From Citrus sinensis (lineage: Eukaryota > Streptophyta > Magnoliopsida > Sapindales > Rutaceae), in assembly GCF_022201045.2 (NCBI RefSeq), contig NC_068562.1:3534001-3598000 (forward strand): a DNA stretch of 64,000 bases. Direction: 5' to 3'. Shown piece by piece: positions 1 through 7,750 of this stretch. Position 1 is the first letter of the stretch. Each line of letters begins with the position of its first letter. The position numbers and the translations under genes are program-made. The notes below the pieces were generated by a model that was not told the DNA's origin, ran no database searches, and saw nothing but the letters and a program-made list of their open reading frames with translations.

Positions 1-834
1 CACGTACACCTCCATGGTTTTCCCGATCAAGGGCTTAAAGACTTTATTCACCAGCCTTTGATAGGTGGCCCCAGCATTCTTGAGACCGAATGGCATCACC
101 CTGTAACAGAACAGACCTTGGTTAGTGATGAAAGCCGTGCTCTCCTCATCCGGCTCGTACATGGGGATCTGGTTGTATCCCGAGAATGCGTCCATGAAGC
201 TAAGCAGACCATGTCCAGCCGTTGAATCTACTAGCTGATCGATCTTTGGTAAAGGGAAGCTGTCTTTTGGGCACGCCTTATTGAGGTCTGTGAAATCCAC
301 ACACATCCTCCAACCAGGGGCTCTGTTCCTCCCTTGCATGTCATCAATTATTTGCGCTAGCCTTCGCACTTCCTCCTCCAGCTGTCCTGCGCGACCAGGG
401 TCGCGCGCTGCAGCTTGATCCCGCTCTCGCTCTGCATCATGTAAGTGTTGCCTCAGTTCTGTTTCCTCTGCGTTCACCACCCCGTCGCCCCCGTCACAAG
501 TCTGTCTTACCGGGGACTGCTCTCTTTCTCTATGAAATTCTCCCCGCAGAGGTACGTTACCTCTCTCACCGCCAAATCTCCCAGCGGTTCGACTTCTCTC
601 CGCACTATCGGTACCTGGTGCCGCTCCACCGCCTCTCACCCTTCCCTCTTGGGTTACCCTTCGCTCGTTCCGCAGCTCATGCAGGATGGTTGTCAAGGTT
701 TCCATCTGCTTTTCCATTCGCTCCATCCGGTCGAACATGACTTTTTCCCGTGCTTCGCTGATCACCTCCCTCAGCGTCACGGAATCGTTAAGCCTTATGT
801 CACCCCCTTGTGCGCTACTTCCTCCTATCTCCAT
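1..834 (-). CDS. Ty3/gypsy gag-reverse transcriptase fusion ORF, partial, internally deleted
   Basis: An open frame runs 278 codons from the ATG at 834 to the window edge. Residues 1 to about 170 look like the amino-terminal coiled-coil/charged part of a plant Ty3 gag (repeated Met-Glu-Arg, Arg/Glu-rich). Around residues 171-180 the frame passes straight into a reverse transcriptase that reads WRMCVDFTDLNKACPKDSFP, then FMDAFSGYNQI and MPFGLKNAGATYQRLV. The rest of gag (capsid, zinc knuckle), protease and the start of RT are missing, yet no stop or frameshift is seen. The YVDD box lies just beyond the window edge. An intact parent would encode a roughly 1500-residue polyprotein, so this is a deletion derivative. 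The neighbouring LTR and primer-binding site have matching orientation. Whether it is transcribed cannot be told from here. Confidence 0.85.
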   Translation of the reverse strand, partial: MEIGGSSAQGGDIRLNDSVTLREVISEAREKVMFDRMERMEKQMETLTTILHELRNERRVTQEGRVRGGGAAPGTDSAERSRTAGRFGGERGNVPLRGEFHREREQSPVRQTCDGGDGVVNAEETELRQHLHDAERERDQAAARDPGRAGQLEEEVRRLAQIIDDMQGRNRAPGWRMCVDFTDLNKACPKDSFPLPKIDQLVDSTAGHGLLSFMDAFSGYNQIPMYEPDEESTAFITNQGLFCYRVMPFGLKNAGATYQRLVNKVFKPLIGKTMEVYV

Positions 835-891
835 TGACTTTCGCTTACTCCACCCCTCTTCTTGCTACCGACAGAAGCTTTTTGCTCTGGA

Positions 892-909
892 TCCCCACAG
901 ACGGCGCCA
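892..909 (-). other. Primer-binding site of the Ty3/gypsy element
   Basis: Reading the minus strand, the LTR ends at 913, three T residues follow, and then comes TGGCGCCGTCTGTGGGGA, the tRNA-primer site typical of many plant Ty3/gypsy elements. It is correctly placed between the LTR and the gag start codon. Confidence 0.85.
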
Positions 910-912
910 AAA

Positions 913-1707
913 TGTTGATGCGAGATTCCGGTTCTCCTCGTTCTACGACCAGGATCCCTGCTCGATCAACTCTACCACGACCAGGAGGTCTCCTAGTAAT
1001 GCTTCTTCTCCGGATGTCCCTGCACACACAGACAAGTCAGAGTACGCCGGTTGTTCTCCCGGCGCAAACCCTCCGACGCTCAAGTCAGATATGAAGGTTC
1101 GGGGAACGCTTGCCACAGGTCTTATGGCTTTTTTGTGGTTTTCTCTTTTATCTTAAAAATGCTAACCCTTTTACCTTCGTTGGCTACCTTTTTATAGGCT
1201 TCCTCTGAATCTCAGTCTTCCGCTCTTTTCGAGACGGTATGGGACTCCAACTGCTGCGTTATGGGCAAAACATGGGATCTAGCGTGTTACGCCACGGTTC
1301 AGGGGAAAGCGTGGCTGCCACGGCTCTGTGAGACCTTGCGTGTTACGCCACGGTTCTGGGGAAAGTGTGGCTGTCATGGCTCCGTGAGATCTTGCGTGTT
1401 ACGTCGCGGTTCTGGGGAAAGCGTGGCTGTTGTGCCTAGGTTCTCGTGCTGGAGAGCGCGTCTTGCCAACTGCCGTCGACCGGGTCTCCTCGCCTCTCGG
1501 TCTCTAGCCGGAATGGCCTCATGCCTTTTATAGGAATTGGCCTCGCGGACGACAACATCGTGGACGAGCAGGATGTTTCTGCTCCTGTTCTTCCACGCGC
1601 CAGGCTTTAACGGAAAACACCGGTGCGCAGAACTCCGCCATCAGATGTCTGCTCGTCATTCCTGGTCCCTTCGACGCATTTGTCCCAAACAGTATCCCTC
1701 CCAAACA
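913..1707 (-). mobile_element. 5' LTR of a Ty3/gypsy retrotransposon
   Basis: On the minus strand the LTR starts at 1707 with TGTTTGGGAGGGATACTG and ends at 913 with CGCATCAACA, so it has standard TG...CA ends and is 795 bp long. It is directly followed by the primer-binding site and gag ORF. The 5 bases outside it (1708-1712, CCTGA) should be the target-site duplication, but the other copy lies outside the window. A GC-rich tandem repeat sits inside. Confidence 0.88.
1279..1432. repeat. 56-bp tandem repeat inside the LTR (about 2.7 copies)
   Basis: Units start at 1279, 1335 and 1391. Each carries GCGTGTTACG, then CGGTTC and GGGGAAAG. It is GC-rich compared with flanking DNA. Repeats of this sort in plant LTRs often lie in the U3 promoter/enhancer part, but that role is inferred. 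Confidence 0.85.
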
Positions 1708-1712
1708 CCTGA

Positions 1713-2239
1713 TGGTTCCCCAAATGTATGATAACAAAATCAAATAATCGAATAAAACTGGGATAGGGAGAGAGAGATGATGAGATAACGTAGTGAGTGG
1801 TAAACATGGTTGGGTCCCAAGGCTGAAAATATGGTGCCAGCAACACAACAGATAATTAAATAAATAAATAAATAAATTATACGATCTCTCTGACTCTAGT
1901 GGAAAACGTGCAAGAGGCTGGGGGCAGCAGAGCCAGAAAAATTATGTACTTATCTTTGATTCGTATGTACAGAGTGATTGCTGGTGGATTGATGACCGCA
2001 ATTTTGCAAGTTGAGGTACTCTGATTACTGAATGAATTATAGAAAGTTGCAAAGCCATGCTGAATAAAATTTGCAGCAGAGGATGAACTGAACCAACTCC
2101 CACCACGCCCACTTTATTTGCTCACGACAGTTACAAGCATTAACACCAGTTCAATGATTCTGCTTCCTGCATGTGCTGCCGTCTTTTTGCTTTATCCACC
2201 CACATATATATATATATATATATTTTTTTTTTAATTTTT
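1713..2239. other. Intergenic, simple repeats only
   Basis: No coding or RNA gene seen. It contains an (AAAT)n run near 1855-1878 and a (TA)n run followed by poly-T at about 2203-2232. Confidence 0.6.
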
Positions 2240-2512
2240 GATCCTGTTCAGTATTAAAGTTCTGTAATTTAAAAAAAGTTATAACTGTTTAAAAAATATA
2301 TAATTATTAAATAAAAATTAATAATTTGTAATATATATAAATTTTAAATAATAATTTTGATAATATTATTAAAGTATAATAAATTTTACATGATATAAGT
2401 AAAAAAATTATATAAATATAATTTTTAAATTATAACAATTAATGTTTACCAAATATTTTACAGTTATAATTTTTAAGTTATAACTATCCCAATATAAATT
2501 TCAAACACACCC
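2240..2512 (+). mobile_element. MITE family A, copy 1 (degenerate)
   Basis: The inner part (about 2330-2460) matches the better preserved copy at 4965-5236: both share AAATTTTAAATAATAATTTT, a TATAATAAATTTTA block and AATGTTTACCAAA. The right end TTTCAAACACACCC is a decayed form of the terminal repeat. The left end is poorly preserved, so its boundary is approximate. Confidence 0.7.
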
Positions 2513-3599
2513 TCCTTATACACGATAAACAATTATTATCAAACAAAATTCTTTATTCTTTTCCCATTCATTAAGTTTTAGGTTCTGACCTGCAAAGCCT
2601 ATTGACGGGGGGATTCTTCTTTCTTTAACGTAACAAACCGAAAAAAAAAAAAACAAACGGCCTGCATAAAGAAAAGAAAGAAAGAAAGAAGGGAAAAGAT
2701 TTTTTATGCATAGCCACATTGGTCACTGTTTGCTAAAAGTTTGGGGGCATGTAATTTTCCTAGCCGATAAAACGTAAGATCGATTTCGATTTACATGCAC
2801 ACCACTAAACGTAAATTCGGATTTCTGTGGGATATGCATATCTTTTCAGCCCTTTTTTTTTTTTTGCCTCTCTATATTCTTCCACGATAGGGCCGGCAAT
2901 GTTATACAGATAGATTAATTATTTGAATATTATATATATATAATTCACATAATCTGCCTAATACGTGGTAAAGGAGATTGTCTAATCATATATATTTAAA
3001 CGAAAATAAAATCTAAGAGGGCCGTTTCAAAAAAACAAAAAAAATCTAAGAGGCAGAACTTTCGAAGTGATGGGTCACTGTAATGCGCACATGAGACACG
3101 ATTGCAGGGATTTGGTGTCTAAAGACAGCTGCATGGATTTGCGTTTATTGAAAGAAACAAAAGCATAAGAAAAAGAGAATCATATGCTAAAAGTTTCCAC
3201 GGACACGGCCTCTGATGTTGTTATTCTAAAGAGTTGGCGAAGAAATATTTACTGGATCTCTTTTTCTTCAAGTGACAATCAAAAAGGTGTCAAACTCGTT
3301 GGAAAATGATAAAAGATTAAAGAAAGAGAGAGAGGGAGGTGGCCATGTAATTAAAAAGGTGTACATATTATTGCACATATTTTTGTTCACATATCAATTA
3401 TCGTGCAAAATGCAAGATTTTGGGGTGTCGGTGGGCATTTTGTGAATTCACTTGCAAATATGTGTGTCTGATTTTTTTATGTCTCGAGTAGAAGTTAATG
3501 TGAATTTACCATTTTTTTCTTTTGCCTTTTTTTTTTTCCCTTGCAGCACTAAGTGGAAAAAGATATTACAGAGTTATAGATTGAAAGCTATAAAACTAA
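2513..3599. other. Intergenic, no gene seen
   Basis: AT-rich DNA with A/G-rich microsatellite runs (GAAA repeats near 2675-2695). No supported ORF or RNA gene on either strand. Confidence 0.55.
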
Positions 3600-3834
3600 G
3601 GGTCTATTTGAAATTAAGCTTAGGTAGCTGTAATTTAAAAATTACAACACTAAACTAATTATTATAGTTTGAAAGTTATGTTAATATGATTTTTTATTTA
3701 TATAATAAATAATCTATTACTTTTTTAATAATTTTATCAAAATTATTATTTAAAATTTATATTTACTACATACTATTAACTTTTTATTTCATGGTTACAA
3801 TTTTTGTTTTACAACACTTTAATCCCAAACAAGA
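3600..3834 (-). mobile_element. MITE family A, copy 2 (inverted)
   Basis: The block at about 3715-3790 is the reverse complement of the core of the copy at 4965-5236 (AAAATTATTATTTAAAATTT, then TATTTACTACATA). Ends read GGGTCTATTTG on the left and CCCAAACAAGAT on the right, a degenerate terminal inverted repeat. A further weaker relic of similar sequence seems to continue over 3840-3990. Confidence 0.7.
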
Positions 3835-4558
3835 TATAAAGTGTTTAGTAAACATTTATTTATGCGATTTATAAATTAGGTTGATTTTATACTATACTGA
3901 TATAACAAAAAATCTATGACATATTTATTATTTTTTTTCAAAATTATTTTTATAATAGCTACAACTTTTTCCATAGCAACTGCAATTAAGCAGCCACTAC
4001 ACCATAATACGAACTAGGCCTATAATTATTTACTATAATTTCATGAATTCATTTAGACTTTTGTAGGGTATGTTTGGCAACTTTTAAAGATTTAATTAAA
4101 ATACAGTTTTAAAAGATTAGAAAAATGAGAAACTGAATAATAATTTTTTTTAAAAAAAAAAACTTTGTCGCTACTAGGTACAGTCAATTGTGGAAAACCG
4201 CTCCTTCAAGCTAATTTGTGAAAAAGTAATTCTAAAAGCAAATCAATTGAAAATATATGTACACCATAATGCTAGCATTTTTCAAAACGACATAGAGGAG
4301 GTTCACCGTTCATGTATGGTGTCGGTCTTATTTTTTAAAATGGGGAAATAATAAGAAGTATCTTCGTCATCTATGAAACATTTTCTTTAACGTGAATTTA
4401 TATGAGTAAGTATTAAATAAAATTTCATGTTATCTCTTGAGAGTTAGCGAGTAATTTTTAAGTAGGTTTATTTAACTAGTTACAAGTAATATTTTAGTAG
4501 ATGCAAGGTAGAAAATAAAAATATATAAATTTATATTATTTAAAGTTTATCATAGTTT

Positions 4559-4810
4559 AGTGAGTTTGGTATTTTTAGTGCGAATAAAAAAGGTCTTCAC
4601 CCAATGATGAAAGAGAAATTTCTTTAATTTGTGATTGTTATGAAGTGCAGGATGAATAAACTGTGCAATAAATAAATAAAATTAGTGAGTTTAGTATTTT
4701 TCGTAAGAACAAAAAAGTGTTGACCCAATGTTGAAAGGGAAATTTCTTTATTTTGTGCTTGTTCATGAAGTGCAGGCTGAATAAAGTGTGTGCAATAAAT
4801 AAATAAATAA
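4559..4810. repeat. Tandem duplication, unit about 125 bp
   Basis: Two diverged head-to-tail copies, 4559-4683 and 4684-4810. Each starts AGTGAGTTT, contains GACCCAATG or CACCCAATG, then GAAATTTCTTTA and GAAGTGCAGG, and ends in a short AAAT run. No function is evident. Confidence 0.8.
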
Positions 4811-4964
4811 ATAACGATGAGTTTTTTCATGTGACATATTACCTATAACCAATTAAAGAATAAAATTAAGTTTAAAGGCTGAACTAGTCAATTTAGTTCA
4901 ACTAATTTTAGATGAACCTTTCCACGAAAAATGAAATTCGCAACAATCATCGAATGTTGACAAA

Positions 4965-5236
4965 GGGTGCGTTTGGGATTGAGGTGCTGTAGCTTTTAAA
5001 CTACAGCTGTTGTGAAAAAAAACTGTAATTATGAAACAAAAGTTAATAATATATAGTAAATATAAATTTTAAATAATAATTTTGATAAAATTATTAAAGA
5101 TATAATAAATTTTATATTATACAAGTGAAAAATCATATCAACATAACTTAAAAGCTACAACAGTTAGTGTTTACCAAACACTTTAGTGCTGTAGCTTTTA
5201 AACTACAGCTGCTCAACCTCAATCTCAAACGCACCC
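4965..5236 (+). mobile_element. MITE family A, copy 3 (best preserved)
   Basis: 272 bp with near-perfect terminal inverted repeats: GGGTGCGTTTGGGATTGAGG at the left, and its complement with one change at the right (CCTCAATCTCAAACGCACCC). A second inverted block with TAGCTTTTAAACTACAGCTG lies just inside both ends. The interior is AT-rich and non-coding. AAA flanks both ends and may be a 3-bp target duplication. The GGG...TTTGG type of end resembles PIF/Harbinger MITEs, but superfamily assignment is inference. Confidence 0.85.
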
Positions 5237-5291
5237 AAAGGAACACAAATCAAATTATTTCTCCTCGTTATAAGATTAAGAGGAAATGTAA

Positions 5292-5622
5292 GCCACTTCG
5301 GCCTTGGCCGAAGTGGTGGGCTGCTGCCCTCACAAGCATTGTGAGGGCAGCGGTTCTAGCCCCCACAAAAGCATTGTGGGGGCTAAATGTTCTTTATATC
5401 CTTCTCCCTTGCGAAATGCAAGTGGAGTATGGACATCCTCTCCTGTGAGGGGTTATTTGTATTGGACATGTACTTCATAGAATTCATTGTAATAATGTAA
5501 GTCTCAATCATGTATATCCGATTGTAAATATCAGTGTAATACCTCTGCTACAATAAGCAGTTGTTGTAAATATCTGTGTAATGCAGTAATCTGATGATTA
5601 ATCAGTCTCAAAAAAAAAAAAA
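5292..5622 (+). mobile_element. Poly(A)-tailed retroposon with three strong hairpins
   Basis: A 331-bp insert is bounded by a 14-bp direct repeat AAGAGGAAATGTAA (5278-5291 and 5623-5636) and ends in a poly(A) run (from 5610), the signature of LINE-driven retroposition. Its first 95 bp fold into three consecutive, nearly perfect hairpins: 5293-5316 (11-bp stem, TT loop), 5323-5351 (13-bp stem, GCA loop) and 5357-5385 (12-bp stem, AAGCA loop). The second and third share the apical CACAA..GCATTGTG. GGTTCTAGCCC at 5352-5362 resembles a Pol III B box, and a weak A-box-like sequence lies about 38 bp upstream. The 3' part has two copies of TTGTAAATATC.GTGTAAT. It does not look like a standard tRNA-headed plant SINE. 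The source RNA is unknown to me. Confidence 0.8.
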
Positions 5623-5636
5623 AAGAGGAAATGTAA

Positions 5637-6483
5637 TTTTTTTAAAAATTCTTATTTCATGCTCATTTCTAATTTTATTATGCAATGTATATTTAAATGT
5701 ATAATTATTTATTAATACTTACACACAAGAGGAATATTATTAAAAGAGTAAAAGAAATCTTAGACACCTTAGAAGACCGAGTAATAGAAGTTTGAAACAA
5801 CTACAACTGCAACGACCTTATCCATATAAATACGAAATGTCAGCCTGTGCCAAGAGAAAATGACCAAAACACGTCAAATTTTGCAATTTGACCACAAATT
5901 GCATTAGCCGTAAAGACAAATATAATTATCTTTTACCCCCACATCGGAGAAAAAATTAGCTTCATTTAATAATAATAATCTCATTTTACCCCATATCGGA
6001 GAAAAATTAGCTTCCTCAATTTTAACGACCTTCATTAAAAAAAGAAGAAGAAGAGAAAATATCGTAATACAATCTTAGCATCATAATAATAATAATAATA
6101 ATAATCTCATTTTACTCATATCCGAATATTCTCAAAATAATAAACAAAAGGCATGGTTTATTTAAAAAAAAGAAAAAAAAAATATCTGCAGGGATCCACT
6201 CCACCTAACAATATCAAAGGAAGGAAGGAAGGAAGGAATGAACCACGTTTCATGTAACTGGGATCCCCCCAGTTTCCGTCCAAAGTCTGAAAACGAGTCC
6301 TAAGCAGGAAAATACCCTCGCCTTTCACGTGCATTAACTGTAGAGAGCTAGCAAATATTGAATCAAATACCAAAATTAAAAAAACTACTAATAAGTAGTA
6401 ACTTTATTAAAAAAATATTAAATATTTTTTAATATATTAAATAAAATAAAAAACAAGGAATCTCGTTTAGTAATAACAGTTAG
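5637..6483. other. Intergenic upstream of the kinase gene
   Basis: AT-rich. It holds (TAA)n runs (about 6084-6104) and an (AAGG)n run near 6219-6238. CATATCGGAGAAAAATTAGCTTC recurs in part at 5942 and 5994. No gene seen. Confidence 0.55.
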
Positions 6484-6491
6484 TATAAATA
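6484..6491 (+). promoter_or_regulatory. Probable TATA box of the MAPKKK-like gene
   Basis: TATAAATA lies 166 bp before the kinase ATG and is followed by a pyrimidine-rich leader (about 6540-6595), as expected for a plant Pol II core promoter. Confidence 0.5.
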
Positions 6492-6649
6492 CTTAAGAAG
6501 ACTTGTTATTGTTGCCAACAGTTTTTGTGTTGCGTACGTTCTTTCGCTCGCTGGTGTCCTCTGTTTTCTTTCTTCTTTTTAATCCCTCAAACTCAGGCTC
6601 GAGATAAAAAATTAGCTTTACAAAAATAAAAAAACCCTCCCTGACGGCA

Positions 6650-7750
6650 ATGGAGTGGCTTCGAGGAGACGTAATTGGTCATGGAAGTTTTGGGAGTGTG
6701 AATCTTGCAAAGGCCTCAAAGGTTTCTTCTGAGTTTCCATCTTTAATGGCAGTGAAATCTTGTTCTGATTGTCCGTCCAGTAGTGTTACTTTGAAGAACG
6801 AAAAGGAGGCGCTTGATCAGATTGGTATTTGCCCGCAAATCGTGAGATGCTTTGGCGATGATTACAGTTTTGAGAAGGGCGAAAGATTTTATAATCTGTT
6901 GTTAGAGTACGCTTCCAGAGGGAGTTTGGCTGATCGCGTGAAGAAGCAAAATAACGGTCGTTTACAAGAATCAGATGTCAAGAGATACACAAGGTCGATG
7001 CTCAAAGGCCTGCGACATATTCATTCAAAAGGGTTTGTTCACTGCGATATCAAGCTTCAAAACGTGTTGGTTTTTGACAACGACGAGGCCAAGATTGCTG
7101 ATTTTGGGCTGGCCAAGAAATCTTCGTGTGATGGAGAACGGTCAGAGAGTTTTGAGTGCAGGGGCACGCCTCTGTACATGTCACCGGAGTCAGTGAACGA
7201 GAATGAGTATGAGGCTCCTTGTGACATATGGGCTCTTGGTTGCGCTGTTGTCGAGATGGCTTCCGGGAAACCCGCCTGGAATCACAAGCAAGATTCCAAT
7301 GTCTTTTCTTTATTGATTAGAATTGGGGTTGGTGATGAATTGCCCAACATTCCTGGGGATTTGTCCGAGCAAGGTAAAGACTTTTTGATCAAGTGTTTTC
7401 TTAAGGATCCCAAGAGGAGATGGACGGCGGAGATGCTCCTGAATCATCCATTCGTTTGCGCTGATGATCAGACCGGTGATGATGGCGGTATTCATATTCA
7501 TTCATCATCGTCACCATCATTAAAGGGCATCAAAGATGAAAAGTTTTCGCAATCGCCGAGGAGTCCTTTTGGGTTTCCAGAATGGGTTTCAGTTCAATCA
7601 TCATCATCAGTAACAAGTTCGCTCAATTCTCCCTCGTTTGATTCATTTTTATCTTCTCGAGATTGCTTGCTGGATCGGATTAGAGTTCTGGCGGGTGATG
7701 ACGAGAGGCCCAATTGGTCAGATTCAGAGTGTTGGGTCACAGTGAGATGA
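6650..7750 (+). CDS. MEKK-type MAPKKK, plant MAPKKK17-21-like, intronless
   Basis: 366-residue serine/threonine kinase that should act at the top of a MAP kinase cascade. The kinase domain starts almost at residue 1 (MEWLRGDVIGHGSFGSV). It has the glycine loop at 10-17, the ATP-binding Lys36 in AVKSC, catalytic Asp133 in HCDIKLQN, DFG at 151-153 and GTPLYMSPE at 172-180. Cys replaces Arg in the HRD motif, which is usual for this plant subgroup, so it is a non-RD kinase. The kinase domain ends near residue 270 (HPF). A Ser-rich tail without a known domain follows. The single exon, short length and MEW..G start fit the MAPKKK17/18/20 clade, which in Arabidopsis includes ABA and stress signalling members. 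The exact orthologue and role here are inferred. Confidence 0.93.
   Translation: MEWLRGDVIGHGSFGSVNLAKASKVSSEFPSLMAVKSCSDCPSSSVTLKNEKEALDQIGICPQIVRCFGDDYSFEKGERFYNLLLEYASRGSLADRVKKQNNGRLQESDVKRYTRSMLKGLRHIHSKGFVHCDIKLQNVLVFDNDEAKIADFGLAKKSSCDGERSESFECRGTPLYMSPESVNENEYEAPCDIWALGCAVVEMASGKPAWNHKQDSNVFSLLIRIGVGDELPNIPGDLSEQGKDFLIKCFLKDPKRRWTAEMLLNHPFVCADDQTGDDGGIHIHSSSSPSLKGIKDEKFSQSPRSPFGFPEWVSVQSSSSVTSSLNSPSFDSFLSSRDCLLDRIRVLAGDDERPNWSDSECWVTVR

Noticed and set aside
445-1156. Overlapping plus-strand open frames of 94-156 codons
   Set aside because: They are antisense shadows of the minus-strand gag ORF and LTR. The minus frame matches known gag/RT motifs.
5293-5385. The three hairpins as bacterial-type terminators or a viroid-like RNA
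   Set aside because: Nuclear plant context with poly(A) and target duplication points to a retroposon. No circular or ribozyme signature (hammerhead core) was seen.
5167-5448. 93-codon plus-strand frame over the hairpin region
   Set aside because: It spans a MITE end, a target duplication and the hairpins, so it is a chance frame with no protein-like continuity.
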